Below are positions 1-10,119 of a DNA stretch of 64,000 bases, piece after piece. The notes beneath the pieces are model-generated. The model made no database searches, was not told where the DNA came from, and saw only the letters and a program-made list of their open reading frames with translations. The stretch lies in NCBI GenBank assembly GCA_009731375.1, contig BJOX01000042.1, positions 811,335 to 875,334 of the forward strand. Reading direction: 5' to 3'. This DNA comes from Paulinella micropora (Eukaryota; Cercozoa; Imbricatea; Euglyphida). Each line of letters starts with the position of its first letter. The first letter of the stretch is position 1. Made by a program: the position numbers and the translations under genes.

Positions 1-104
1 CCCATCCCCCCGCTTCGGTCTGGCCCGCGTCCAGGTCAGGGTGGGGGGAGTGTGCACAGCCTCCCTAGTTAGCTACGGATTTTCTGGTTCGGCCCATTCG
101 CGAC

Positions 105-866
105 ATGCCCTCGTTCGTGACCCTGGCGCTAACGCTAGCGTGTGCTCTCCCGTTAGGCATGGCCTGTATGTTGCAACTGTTGCTGGTGCAGCTCCCGGCC
201 GGTGTGAAGCGCGCTCCCGCCCTGCCCCTGGGCTCTCTTTGCAGCTTGGTGCACCTGTGTCTGCTCTGGTCGTCGCACGCTTTCGTCGCGTCCGGCTGCA
301 CTCAGCCCCTGTGGTTTGGGACAGGCGCTTACGCGCTAGCGGTGGCGTGGCCGTTACGCGCCGAGGTGCACGCGCGTTCCCCGACGGGCTTGCTGCAATT
401 CCGGCGCCGGCCACCAGCGCAGTCCTGGCCCAGCGGCTTGCTCTTGGTGAGGCATGCGGCGTGTGGGGTGCCGCTGGCGTGGTCTGGCTGCTACTGCCCC
501 CTGCAAGTTACGACGGCGCTGTACCAGGTGCTGTACTGGCGCGGGCTGCGCCAGGCGCAGAGGCGCTTGCAGCGCTTGCTGGCGCACGGGATTCACAGTA
601 CTCATGTTCGTGCCGGGCACAAAGCGGCTTACACTAGGGCGCAGCTCTGGGGGTTGCAGGGCCCGTACGGCGCCGCTTGGTTGTTGTGGGCTCCCTCCTG
701 CTCGCAGCTGCATACGTGGGTGGCGCCTTGGCTCACCACCGTGGTGTGTCAGTTCCAAACTCTGGCTGTGCTCGCGACAGCTTCGTCTGTACCACGCAGC
801 CCTCGAACAAGCGGTCCGTGCCCGCCACCAACGGCGGGCACGGGCTGTGCCCTAGCGCTTCCCATC
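105..866 (+). CDS. Hypothetical hydrophobic protein, 3' end lost in a gap
   Basis: A long GC-rich frame starts at ATG 105 and stays open to the N gap at 867-894. The translation is rich in Leu, Ala, Trp and Cys, with hydrophobic stretches near residues 5-30 and 45-62 and again near 75-90. This could be a multi-pass membrane protein. I recognise no family. Other frames are also open over much of this segment because the DNA is so GC-rich, so the frame choice rests mainly on the hydrophobic pattern and the early ATG. It could instead be noncoding sequence 5' of the cyclin-like gene that follows. Confidence 0.25.
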
Positions 867-954
867 NNNNNNNNNNNNNNNNNNNNNNNNNNNNAAAAAA
901 AAACAGCCCCCGTCCCTTGCAGATCCCTCCCCCCAGCAAAGGTGCCTCGTCTTT

Positions 955-1883
955 GTGCATTTGCACATGCTGATATATTGCTACCCCTGCATGCACACTG
1001 GTGGCAAGATGCACGTGCCAGCACCTCCAGGGCCGGCCTGGAAAAAGAATCTGCTGGTAGCGCCTGCTCTGGAACCTTATCCCCTCTGGCTGGGCCCCAG
1101 GGGCTCCAACCCAGAGTGTGAAGCTAATTTCGTACTCGTGGCGCCAGCCGTTAGCCTGTGGCAGCCCCCCGCGCACGATGGCACAGAGCTGTGGGACTTC
1201 GAGATCCAGCGCAAAAGTTACTACCAGCAATGGAAACAGAGGCCCGCGCACCCCGAGTTCGCGCTCGCCCAGTGGAAACGCAGGCTGTTCGTCATGTTGA
1301 AGATGGCCAGTGCCTACGTGCGCTCGTCGGGGGGCTTTGCGCTCCTACCAGAGACGTTTGTGCTGGCGGCCGAGCTCCTGTTCAAGTACCTCGAGAGTGA
1401 CGACCCGTCCCCGCTCGCGGACAAGCCCAAGCTGCTGAGCGCAACGTGTCTGCTGGTGGCCAGCAAGTTCCTGGAGGTGTATGCCGTGCGCGTTTCCGAG
1501 CTCCGGAGGTTCTATTGCGCACGTTTGGAGCGTCCTGAGCTCGTCGCGGCCGAGCTGCAGCTGCTGGCGGCACTGCGCTGGGAAGTCAATGAACCGAACG
1601 CGGCGGGCTTGTTGCTGTACCGGCTAGCGCAACGCCAAGCGTGCGCAGACATAGAGCGGGGCGCCCTCGCTACCCTGCTTTGCCTGTTCTGCACGGAGCC
1701 GGATTTGTGCGCTTCTCACAGCGCCTCCCAGCTGGCCGAGACATGCTTAGCAGCGACCGAGCGTACGCGGGGCCCACACTGCGCTCCCACTGACAGACAA
1801 CCCCTGGACGCGAAAGCACTGCAACTCGCGCTAGAACTCCGGCGATGGCAAGGCGCACCCAAGCCCGGGCAGGTCCTCGCCGA
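955..1883 (+). CDS. Cyclin-box protein, C-terminus lost in a gap
   Basis: Cyclins bind and activate cyclin-dependent kinases through a five-helix cyclin box. From about position 1270 the translation reads like a cyclin N-terminal box: a helix with RRLFVMLKMASAYVRSS, then LLPETFVLAAELLFKYLE, then KPKLLSATCLLVASKFLEVY (the classic A-x-LLVASKF-E helix), then a Glu-rich helix ending LLAALRWEVNEPNAAGLL. The order and spacing match the family. The frame is open from 955; ATG 1010 is a plausible later start. The part after the box (about 1640-1860) is Ala/Leu-rich, perhaps a second cyclin fold. The gene runs into the gap at 1884. Which cyclin class it is, or whether it is a giant-virus-type cyclin, cannot be said. 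Confidence 0.6.
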
Positions 1884-2416
1884 NNNNNNNNNNNNNNNNN
1901 NNNNNNNNNNNNNNNNNNNNNNNNNNNNNNNNNNNNNNNNNNNNNNNNNNNNNNNNNNNNNNNNNNNNNNNNNNNNNNNNNNNNNNNNNNNNNNNNNNNN
2001 NNNNNNNNNNNNNNNNNNNNNNNNNNNNNNNNNNNNNNNNNNNNNNNNNNNNNNNNNNNNNNNNNNNNNNNNNNNNNNNNNNNNNNNNNNNNNNNNNNNN
2101 NNNNNNNNNNNNNNNNNNNNNNNNNNNNNNNNNNNNNNNNNNNNNNNNNNNNNNNNNNNNNNNNNNNNNNNNNNNNNNNNNNNNNNNNNNNNNNNNNNNN
2201 NNNNNNNNNNNNNNNNNNNNNNNNNNNNNNNNNNNNNNNNNNNNNNNNNNNNNNNNNNNNNNNNNNNNNNNNNNNNNNNNNNNNNNNNNNNNNNNNNNNN
2301 NNNNNNNNNNNNNNNNNNNNNNNNNNNNNNNNNNNNNNNNNNNNNNNNNNNNNNNNNNNNNNNNNNNNNNNNNNNNNNNNNNNNNNNNNNNNNNNNNNNN
2401 NNNNNNNNNNNNNNNN
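1884..2416. other. Assembly gap (533 N)
   Basis: A run of N inside GC-rich genic sequence, followed directly by a short G run. It removes the end of the cyclin-like gene and the start of the next coding segment, so whether these are one gene or two is unknown. Confidence 0.98.
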
Positions 2417-3252
2417 GGGGGGGGGTACAGCGCGCCAACGTCGCGGCGGGTTGTCTTAGGCGTTGGTTCGTGAGCGAGCATGCGTACGACCAAGAGTTGG
2501 ACATGTGCGGTTGGCGCGAGATTATGCCAGCTCCCTGGTTCCACTCGCTCGAGCACCCCCGCCGTGACCTGCGGCTGCTGCCCAGGCAGGAAGTCTACCA
2601 TCTGGACGACAAGAGTAACGACAGCATCCGGCGCCAAGCAGTGGAGCCAGCCCTCCTGCACCTCGCGTTTCTGCCCTGGGAGCCTACCCCTGCCACTCTC
2701 TGCTCTGATGTACGGCCTGGACTGCAAACCCCGCAGCTGGGCGGTGCTACGTTTGTCCTTCATCACCGCGGCGGCGCCCGGGGAACACGCGCGGCGCCTG
2801 GCATGCCTGGCGTCTTGCCTCGGCGACCAGGGGGTGGGACTGGAGCCTGTCTTGCGCGAACCCCTCGTGATCGACACTGGCGCTGACGACTGCCAGCGGC
2901 GCGGTGGGCAGGTGCTGGACAAATGGTTGGTGCGGGCGGAGCGCGCGGGGCTCGTGCGCGACTACCTGCGCAAGCTACGCGTCGCGGGCCCCTGGCCCGC
3001 GGTGTGCGTGGCCCAGCTGCTGGCGCGCCCCGAGCACGGGCTCCCCTTGCTAGCTTGGCTGCAAGCGCGGCCTGTGGCGCCTGGTGCGTGGCCTGCAATG
3101 GTGTGGCGCCTGGTGCGTGGTGTGGGGCGCCTGGTGCGTGGCCTGGTTAGTCGTTTGCACCGGGCCCTGGCCGAATTCGACCAACAGGCTGGGGGCTGCC
3201 TGGCCGGCAACTGTGCCAACGTCACGAACCTGCTGATTTTTAGTTCTGCGCC
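2417..3252 (+). pseudogene. GC-rich host coding fragment of unknown function, cut by a retrotransposon
   Basis: After the gap one frame is open to about 2700 (W-rich, including WREIMPAPWFHSLEHP and QEVYHLDDKSND). A different frame then reads on convincingly to about 3250 (MYGLDCKPRSWAVLRLSF, then a Leu/Ala/Arg-rich part). The switch near 2700 suggests a frameshift or an unseen intron. Codon use is strongly GC3-rich, like the cyclin gene, and it may be the 3' part of that gene. At about 3253 composition changes abruptly to the truncated integrase of a minus-strand retrotransposon, so the host frame ends at an insertion or rearrangement junction. No family recognised. Confidence 0.35.
3075..3150 (+). 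repeat. Short tandem repeat in coding sequence (about 3 copies)
   Basis: The word GGCGCCTGGTGCGTGG occurs three times (near 3078, 3105 and 3127) with spacers of different length. It would encode repeated Leu-Val-Arg-Gly-like stretches in the host fragment and could be a source of the frame slips seen here. Confidence 0.6.
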
Positions 3253-5720
3253 CGCCGAGCGGCCCTCAATAGCCGTAAGGAGGTATTTGTAACCATCCTT
3301 CGATTCTGGGAAAGGTCCCACATGATCAATGTGTATAAACTCAAACATCCCCGCATGAAGAGGAAATTCGCCAATCAGGCCGAAATTTGCCTTCAGTGGT
3401 GTTTTGTTTATCTTGCACGGGATGCATGCATCCACCGCCTGATCTATCTCCTCCTTCATCTTCTTCCACCAGAATCGCCTCGCTACGAACATATGAGTTC
3501 GTTGTCGACCCGGATGCGCCAAAAGTGGGCAATTGTGGGCTGCGACAAATATAAATCGTCTCAGACTCTCCGGTACCCAAAGGGTCCATTTGTCCGGCTG
3601 TGACGCATAGCGACCGTGAAGGCCCTTGTACCACAGTAGACCATCTCTCCATCCCATCTCCTTCATCTGATCTTTGATCGCTTTCGTCATCCGTAGCTCA
3701 TCCGGGTTCTGATATAACTGTATCAGTTCTTTAAACTCCGGATCTTGAGCCTGTTGTTGCCTCCATGCGGTAGGCGAGGCTATATGGATAGTACCATCTT
3801 CTAGCCGTACCCCGATTCTTTCCGGGTCATCGTCTAGGTCACTTCTCCGCTCTTGAGGAGGCTCCGCATAAACTTCCTGCGTCTCCTCTTCCTCTCTTAT
3901 GTTCGCCTTCGCATTCTCATATACCTCATAGGACCACTCAGCGTCCTCCTGGGTATGTAGCTCACAACATATCCCGTGATCCGGGCCTTGTGGACTGTAC
4001 CGTAGACCTGTGCGGTCATATCGGACTCCACTCGCCATCTCCATCGCCTCAATGTGGCTGACCTCATACACCTTGTCAGTGGACAAGTCTTCCATCTCCA
4101 CCGTGGACACCAACGCCGATACTTCTGAGTTAAACTCTAGCCTAGAGAGGCTATCAGCGACCACATTTCGCTTTCCCGGTAGATGGACCATTGTAAAATC
4201 GAAACAAGACAAGAACGCTTGCCACCGCGCCAGCCGTCCCGTCTGTTCATGATTCATCAACCATAACAGGTTATGATGATCAGTTCTGACAGTAAATTGA
4301 GGTCCTCCCCACAAATACTCTCTGAGCCTCTTGAGGGCCCATACTACCGCCAACGCCTCTCTTTGCCTTGTGCAATAGTTTCTCTCCGCCGCACACAACT
4401 TCCTACTAATAAACATGATTGGGCGTAATTTCTTCTCCTCATCCTCTTGTTGTAATACAGCCCCAATCGCAAACTTAGATGCGTCTGTATCGACTACGAA
4501 TTGTTTCGTAAAGTCGGGCATCGTTAACACCAGTCCTCCGTCTTTCGGGTCTTTGTAAATGAGATCTTTGAGCGCATGAAACGCTTGCAAAGCCTCTTCG
4601 TCCCACTTCTCAAAGTCTCCAAAATCTATCATTTTCTCCACTTTAGCCCGTGTTGCACCCCAATCGGGTATAAACTGGCTATAGTATTGCGCCATCGCAA
4701 GGAATGAGTGCAATTCAGTGCGGTTCTTCGGTATCGGTCGATTCATAATCTCCTCCCTCTTCTCTTTGGATATCGAGACTCGATTATGGGAGATCTCGTA
4801 CCCTAAGTATGTCACACTCGTCTTGGCAAGTTGACACTTCTTTAGATTGCACTTCAGGCCAAAAGCTCCGATGCGCCTGAATATATCGGACAAATGATCG
4901 ATATGCTCCTCCATTGTGTTAGAGTATACGATAATGTCATCGATATAGCAAAATGCATATTCTCCCGCCTTCTGTCCCCGCCTTCTCATAAAGCCACCGT
5001 CAGACAAATCATCGTACTGACTGCTCAACATCTTCTGCATCGCCTTCTGGAAAAGTCCTGGGGCTTGCTTGAGGCCCATCGGAAGCACTTTCCATTGGTA
5101 TATTTCCATACCCACCACAAACGCCGTCAGCCATCTGGACTTTTCCTCCAGTGGTATCTGCCAGAAGCCATTCTTAAGGTCAATGACCGAATAGAATTTT
5201 GCATTCCGCAGTACTCTCCTTCCTTCTTCTAATGTCGGGAGAGGATTTCTCTCTTCCTCCAGCACCTTGTTAACACGAGCATAGTTAACTGTCAGGCGCC
5301 ATTCTCCTCCTGGCTTTGGCACTATTCTTGGTTGTGAGACTATTGGAGATGTTGATCTCTCAATAAAGTCCTCAGTGAGCAGCTGTCTTGCTAGCTCCTC
5401 CGCTATCTTCGCCTCATGTATACTCAAATTCGCCCTTCGTGGTGCCGGAGATGGCTCCGCACCCGGTATTTTGTAAATAACCGCAGTGAAATCTTCAGGC
5501 TTGACACCACCTGCATGTGGAGGGTCAAAAATTTCCTTGTTCGCCTCTAATTTGGCTTTTAAAAGCTCCTTCTCCTTCTCCGTGCCTACTCCTTCTTCCA
5601 ATATTTTCCGCGCCGCTCTTGAAAATCTTCATCAGACATCTGCTTATGCTGCTTGAGGGGTTCTCTGTCCTCCTCCAAGCCTAAGTCCTCTTCCGAGACA
5701 TCATCTAGGGCCCGTCTTTT
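3253..5720 (-). CDS. pol: Reverse transcriptase, RNase H and truncated integrase of copy 1
   Basis: RT copies element RNA to DNA, RNase H removes the RNA, and integrase inserts the cDNA. Visible motifs in order: RT entry IVSQPRIVPKPGGEWRLTVN; FYSVIDLKNGFWQIPL; WKVLPMGLKQAPGLFQ; the catalytic FCYIDDIIVYS; then RNase H with VVDTDAS, REALAVVWALKRLREYLWG and RTDHHNLLWL. The integrase zinc domain is HNCPLLAHPG...CIPC (HHCC), followed by the start of the core, FIHIDHVGPFPESKDG. The core then ends at the 3253 junction after the first Asp, so the integrase is dead. The first about 120 bp (5720-5600) read in another frame. RT and RNase H have no internal stops. Confidence 0.88.
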
Positions 5721-7422
5721 CATACGTGACCGTGTCCGGCTCATCATCTTTACCGAGCTCCACCAGCATGTCAATGAGTCTCGCGTATTGCAAAGGAGCT
5801 TTACGGGTGTAAAAACCATAAAAGCATGTGAATGCTTGCGGTATCAATTTCAACTTGTCGAGGTCTCTGAGCTTCCGCTTGTATGCACTGCTCTGCTCAC
5901 GAGTTCCCATACGACAAGCCACCACTAGCTGTTGCTTGCGAGAGGGTACCGGTATAGGATGATCAATAAGCCGGTCCCTTATTTCCTGCGCCCATATCGC
6001 CTTCTCATTATATGGCAGGATAATAGTATACGGCTTATTATTTTCGAATAAAGTCCGTAAGCATTTCTTCACTTCAGACAGTGAACGCGGCCACGTGGGC
6101 TCGTCACCCCAGAAATCAGTAATAAAACTTTTAATAGTTTCTGGTGGAGTATCCGGGATTCGCCCCGTTCTCCTTGGTACAAACGCCTCCCTTTTTTCTT
6201 CTCCTACTTTCGCATGGAAACAGTATCCGTTAGTAATATGGACATCTGTTCCTACTCCTTCCGCGAATCTCGCCAACGACGGGCTTCTTTGTGCGACACA
6301 TATAATCTCCTCCTTTCGCTTCTCGATTAAGTCATCAATAGACTTTTTGTCCCAATGGCATGTCGGAACTGTGACAGTGCACACTTGGGATTCCCAATTG
6401 TCGGTCCAGGACAGTTCATCCGGTCTTACGACATGGGGGTGAACGTACACCTCAAGTGCCTCATGTGCGATGGCCATCTTTTTGTGATCCGTCGCTAGAC
6501 TCAGCTCATAAGCCTCATAAGAGTCAGTAGCGTTGAAGGGATCAATATCGTTCTCTTCTCCTCTTTTTACTCCATATATCACTCGCCGTGCGGCGCAATC
6601 AATCACAGCCCCCATCGTAGCCAATTGGTCATACGATAGTAATATTGACCCGTGGTAACCGGGGACGACATAGAGGTCCATACGGTATACTCGTGCGGAT
6701 TTCAATTTAAAGGTCAGTGTGATGATTCCCGTGATATCCGTCCGGCTGCTCACTCCTTTGAGAGTGCCCGTTGACTTTTTCATATTTCCGTCCACCCAGT
6801 CCCGGTATCGATTAAAAAACTTCCTGCCGACAATATTAATATTCGCCATCGTATCATTACCAACTTTTAATATTGTCTTCAATGTTTCACAATAAAGTTC
6901 CGTATAACACAGAGCATCGGGCCTGTGTATATTGGCTGCGAGAACAAGAACTTTACGTTCCAAATTTTGGAGTCTTGTCTCTAAGTTTTTCAACTCCTCC
7001 TTCTTCTCCTCCTGCTTCACCTCATTAACATTTTTATTATTCTGCGGTACTGGTGCGTTTACTATTTGAGCGACATTGTCTTGTGGTACTTGAGTACACA
7101 CATTGTCTTTTTGCTCGCCACCCGCCGCGACCGTAGACATTGAGTCTGTTCGTGGTTGTTTGCTTGGCCGAGGCGATACGTCTGCCATTGGCCTCCTCGC
7201 CTCCATCGCAAGTCTCGCCTTCCTATTTGCATCAGTTATCATTGGTAACCGTGCTGTATGAACGGGTATGAGACTACCTTGGGGCTGCAGTCTCTGTGTA
7301 CCCACATCTTTGTTTTCACATAGAGGAAGCGTTGGCCCAGTCTGCACAACAGCATTAGAAAGCACTGTGACTTTAGGGTTAAACTTCACAGTCTTCTCCT
7401 TCCTCTCTTCTTCCCCCTCCAG
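5701..7422 (-). CDS. Retropepsin-like protease region and linker of copy 1
   Basis: An open frame continuous with Gag except for one UGA. A Pro/Gln-rich and coiled-coil linker (about 7290-6950) precedes a region shaped like an aspartic retropepsin. The expected active-site turn reads GNDTMANINIVG (DTM where DTG or DSG is usual), and later ILLSYDQLATMGAVIDC matches the conserved hydrophobic-Gly flap/helix block. The second copy has the same DTM. Downstream of about 6450 the sequence is an unrecognised linker domain with many Trp and Pro. The frame ends at TGA 5703-5701; a 120-bp stretch in another frame (5720-5600) appears to bridge to RT. It would process Gag-Pol if active. Confidence 0.6.
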   Translation of the reverse strand: MEGEEERKEKTVKFNPKVTVLSNAVVQTGPTLPLCENKDVGTQRLQPQGSLIPVHTARLPMITDANRKARLAMEARRPMADVSPRPSKQPRTDSMSTVAAGGEQKDNVCTQVPQDNVAQIVNAPVPQNNKNVNEVKQEEKKEELKNLETRLQNLERKVLVLAANIHRPDALCYTELYCETLKTILKVGNDTMANINIVGRKFFNRYRDWVDGNMKKSTGTLKGVSSRTDITGIITLTFKLKSARVYRMDLYVVPGYHGSILLSYDQLATMGAVIDCAARRVIYGVKRGEENDIDPFNATDSYEAYELSLATDHKKMAIAHEALEVYVHPHVVRPDELSWTDNWESQVCTVTVPTCHWDKKSIDDLIEKRKEEIICVAQRSPSLARFAEGVGTDVHITNGYCFHAKVGEEKREAFVPRRTGRIPDTPPETIKSFITDFWGDEPTWPRSLSEVKKCLRTLFENNKPYTIILPYNEKAIWAQEIRDRLIDHPIPVPSRKQQLVVACRMGTREQSSAYKRKLRDLDKLKLIPQAFTCFYGFYTRKAPLQYARLIDMLVELGKDDEPDTVTYEKTGPR

Positions 7423-7425
7423 TCA
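7423..7425 (-). other. Single in-frame UGA between Gag and protease (candidate readthrough stop)
   Basis: Gag ends ...GAA TGA CTG GAG..., and the same frame then continues without another stop for 573 codons. UGA followed by C is known to be a leaky termination context, and some retroviruses make Gag-Pol by stop suppression. That the UGA is programmed here is inference; a simple point mutation is the alternative. Confidence 0.45.
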
Positions 7426-10119
7426 TTCCACCACCTCGAAACGATTACCTTGAGTAGTGTCCGGGTAGGATGACGTATCGGTCTCCGAGGCAGTGTTGTA
7501 GGCCTGAGCTCGACCGAAATTTGGGTTGGAGCTTGCCCACGAGCCTCCTCCTCCTCTGGGTGGGGGGGCTGGAGCTCGAACAGCTCTCCCTCCATAAGGG
7601 GTATATCCCCGACCTCCTCCTCTTCCTCTCTGAGGGGTTCCCTGCCACCTCGAGGCTCCTCTCCATGTTCCTCGTCCTCGTCCTCCTCCTCCTCCTCCTC
7701 CTCCTCCTCCTGCTCCTGCTCCTCCTTCTCGTCCTCTTTGAGAGGCCTTTAAGTTCTTTTGTCTCTCCCTTTCCTCCTTCTTCTCCTTCATCCTCTTCAT
7801 GTAGGTAATGATTGCCTCTCGTAACTCCTCATCATCACACATATTGGCATACCAACCTTCGTTCACAGCGGCAATCTGAAGCATATTGAAAAGGCCCGGT
7901 TCCTTGCCTTCCGTCCTGCTCAGAAAATTTGCCCTTGCTGTTGGGTTCTGCCTATCATGATTGAAAGAGCAGTCTCTGTTCTCCATCTGTGCCTTACACT
8001 GCAAGCCCGCGAACCACCTCCAACATGCGGTCTTCAGGTCTGGCTCTCTCTGTCTCTTCCAACCGGCAACTCTGTTTGTGTACGTGGCTTGTGCGCCAAC
8101 AGGTACACCGCCTGCCTGTGCCGTATGTGCCTCCGTGAGCGAGTCCATGTTTGAGCATGCACTCATCACTTCTTGAAACAGTGCTGACGGAGCAACGCTT
8201 TGAACCGTATTTTCGAACACGTGTGTCTCGAGGAAGTTCTTGGACTTCACTGAGCTAAACGTCGAGCATTGTTGTATGAGCTGAGTAAGCTTACTCGGGT
8301 TAACTGTGTGTAACGCCGAAAAGAAATAGAGGATGATCGACTTGCGGCCATAGAATAGCCCATAGGAGGAAACTACCTCCGTAAGGGTCGCCGCCAAGCC
8401 AACAGCACTCCTCAAACTCATCGCCACTGTCTCAAAGATTTCAAATCCTATGAGAGTACCAGTGCAGAGATGCTGGTATCCATGAGATTGAAAATATGAA
8501 ATGAGTGTGGCCACCGCCAGTTCACACTGAGCGTCTAGGCCTGTTGCATTGTTTCTCTTAATCTCCTCCTTCTTTCTCAAAAACTTGTACTGTGTCAGAT
8601 CAAATCCCTCCGAGACTAGAGATTGGTCAAAAACAGTAACAAGGGCCTCGTATTCCTGCGTTTCGTCGCAAGGAAAAGCCTTCATGCAGGCATTGATCTC
8701 TTTGAGCTTGCTCAAAAGCGAAGCATCAGAGTCTTTGTCTGAGCTCGTCTTGGCATATAGCATGAGACTTGCCACTCCTCCTTTCTTCCCCTTGAAGGCA
8801 TTTATGATGTTCTGTCTGTCCTTCTTCTCCGTGTTTGTGACCACCACCGTAGTTGAGCCCGAGGGTGCAGGGGCTGGTGGGGCAGGAGCTGGTGGGGTCA
8901 AATATGTCGGAGGGTGTGTCTTTGCACCACTCACTTTTGCTTTCATTCTTTCCAGTCTCATCGTCTTCTCGAACTCCTCATTCTCTTTCGCCTTCTTCTT
9001 CTCAGATATCACCAGCTTTTGAGCATGAGTGATAAAGGCCACCAATTCAGAAGCAGATCTGAGAAAATTATATTTCTCCACATATTGGTCAACACCTGCT
9101 TTGTTGGCGACCGGTGGTGCGTTACTAAGTGATTTAAGGACAGAGTGATCCTTGGTAGGAATCCATCTCTTCCATGCCTCCTTGTGCAGTAACGCACCCA
9201 TCAACAGTCTGATCTTGGTCAGAACTCTGTCGGTCTTCTCTAACTCATCAATCACAGGATGAGTTTCTCCTGCTGCCTTAATGCTTTTTTCCATCTCTGC
9301 CTTCCCCTCCTCCAAGGCCTTTATTTCCATTGTAAAAAAATGAAATATGCCACTCGAGTTTTTCGAACCCAGATTGGTCTTCATTTTTGTTACATCGACT
9401 GCCTCCTGACCAGTCGCGAGGAATCTGGCCGTTGCTCTTGGGTTTGTGTACTGGAGGTAACCCTCACATCGTGGGCCGTATGTACGTTCCCAAATCAGGG
9501 TTTGAGTGTACACCCCAAAGATAGCATCGAGTAATTCAAGGTGGGTGTGTGTGTCCCCAAACTTGATATGCTGTATCTTCTTTCTCTCTTCTGGATCAGA
9601 GACCAGTTTGCCGAGGAGCTGTGCTGTGTTTGATAATAGGATATAGACATCCTTTTTAGCACGACTTTTCTCTCTTCTTTGATCCTGAGGGATCCACACA
9701 TAGGTATCCTTCTCTACCCCCATCTTGTTATCAAACTCTTCTTTAGTGAGGTCATAGTGGTCTTGCACCCACTGTTGTTCCTCCACTGTGATCTCCTCTC
9801 CATCACTATGAATCAAGTCGATCATTTTTCGTCCTCCTCCTCCCGTGTAGGCAGGTGGTAAGGGATTACCATATGCTCCTCCTCCTCCCGTCTCTTCTTG
9901 TTCAAATCCTCCTTCATCTTCGTCTCCTCCATATCTTCCTTCATCATCCCAGCCCTCTTCTACTCCTCCTCCTACTCCTTCATCTCCTCCTCCTCCTTCA
10001 TTCAATCCTCCTCCTCCTCCTTCATTCAATCCTCTTCCTCCTCCTCCTCCTGCTTCTTCTTCTTCTCTTCTTTGATCTGCCTCCGAGAATTCACTCACTT
10101 CGGCGGTCTCTGTCGACAT
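7423..10119 (-). CDS. gag: Gag polyprotein of retrotransposon copy 1
   Basis: An 898-residue intact frame starting at ATG 10119. It begins with an acidic, Gly-rich low-complexity segment (about residues 15-95), followed by a long helical Gag-like body. A CCCH-type zinc motif lies near residue 715 (CWRWFAGLQC, then C, then CSFNH: C-x8-C-x8-C-x3-H) in place of the usual CCHC knuckle. A Lys/Glu coiled coil and an Arg/Gly-rich tail (RGG-like, after residue 790) suit nucleic-acid binding. Gag would assemble the cytoplasmic virus-like particle and package element RNA. The frame ends at TGA 7425-7423, but the next codons stay open in the same frame into the protease region, suggesting Gag-Pol expression by stop readthrough. 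Unusually long for a gypsy Gag. Confidence 0.75.
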   Translation of the reverse strand: MSTETAEVSEFSEADQRREEEEAGGGGGRGLNEGGGGGLNEGGGGDEGVGGGVEEGWDDEGRYGGDEDEGGFEQEETGGGGAYGNPLPPAYTGGGGRKMIDLIHSDGEEITVEEQQWVQDHYDLTKEEFDNKMGVEKDTYVWIPQDQRREKSRAKKDVYILLSNTAQLLGKLVSDPEERKKIQHIKFGDTHTHLELLDAIFGVYTQTLIWERTYGPRCEGYLQYTNPRATARFLATGQEAVDVTKMKTNLGSKNSSGIFHFFTMEIKALEEGKAEMEKSIKAAGETHPVIDELEKTDRVLTKIRLLMGALLHKEAWKRWIPTKDHSVLKSLSNAPPVANKAGVDQYVEKYNFLRSASELVAFITHAQKLVISEKKKAKENEEFEKTMRLERMKAKVSGAKTHPPTYLTPPAPAPPAPAPSGSTTVVVTNTEKKDRQNIINAFKGKKGGVASLMLYAKTSSDKDSDASLLSKLKEINACMKAFPCDETQEYEALVTVFDQSLVSEGFDLTQYKFLRKKEEIKRNNATGLDAQCELAVATLISYFQSHGYQHLCTGTLIGFEIFETVAMSLRSAVGLAATLTEVVSSYGLFYGRKSIILYFFSALHTVNPSKLTQLIQQCSTFSSVKSKNFLETHVFENTVQSVAPSALFQEVMSACSNMDSLTEAHTAQAGGVPVGAQATYTNRVAGWKRQREPDLKTACWRWFAGLQCKAQMENRDCSFNHDRQNPTARANFLSRTEGKEPGLFNMLQIAAVNEGWYANMCDDEELREAIITYMKRMKEKKEERERQKNLKASQRGREGGAGAGGGGGGGGGGRGRGTWRGASRWQGTPQRGRGGGRGYTPYGGRAVRAPAPPPRGGGGSWASSNPNFGRAQAYNTASETDTSSYPDTTQGNRFEVVE

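Larger units (their letters stand above)
3253..10119 (-). mobile_element. Ty3/gypsy-like LTR retrotransposon, copy 1, truncated at its 3' end
   Basis: On the minus strand the order is Gag (10119-7423), protease region (7422-5701), then reverse transcriptase, RNase H and integrase (5600-3253). RT-RH-IN order is diagnostic of Ty3/gypsy and retrovirus-type elements. The integrase stops just after its first catalytic Asp region at the 3253 junction with GC-rich host DNA, so the second half of the integrase and the 3' LTR are missing. I could not find a pair of direct terminal repeats. A related element lies head-to-head at 11.1 kb. Confidence 0.85.

Noticed and set aside
73-758. Minus-strand Arg/Pro-rich frames in the first 800 bases
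   Set aside because: Typical shadows of GC-rich coding sequence, without hydrophobic or domain pattern.
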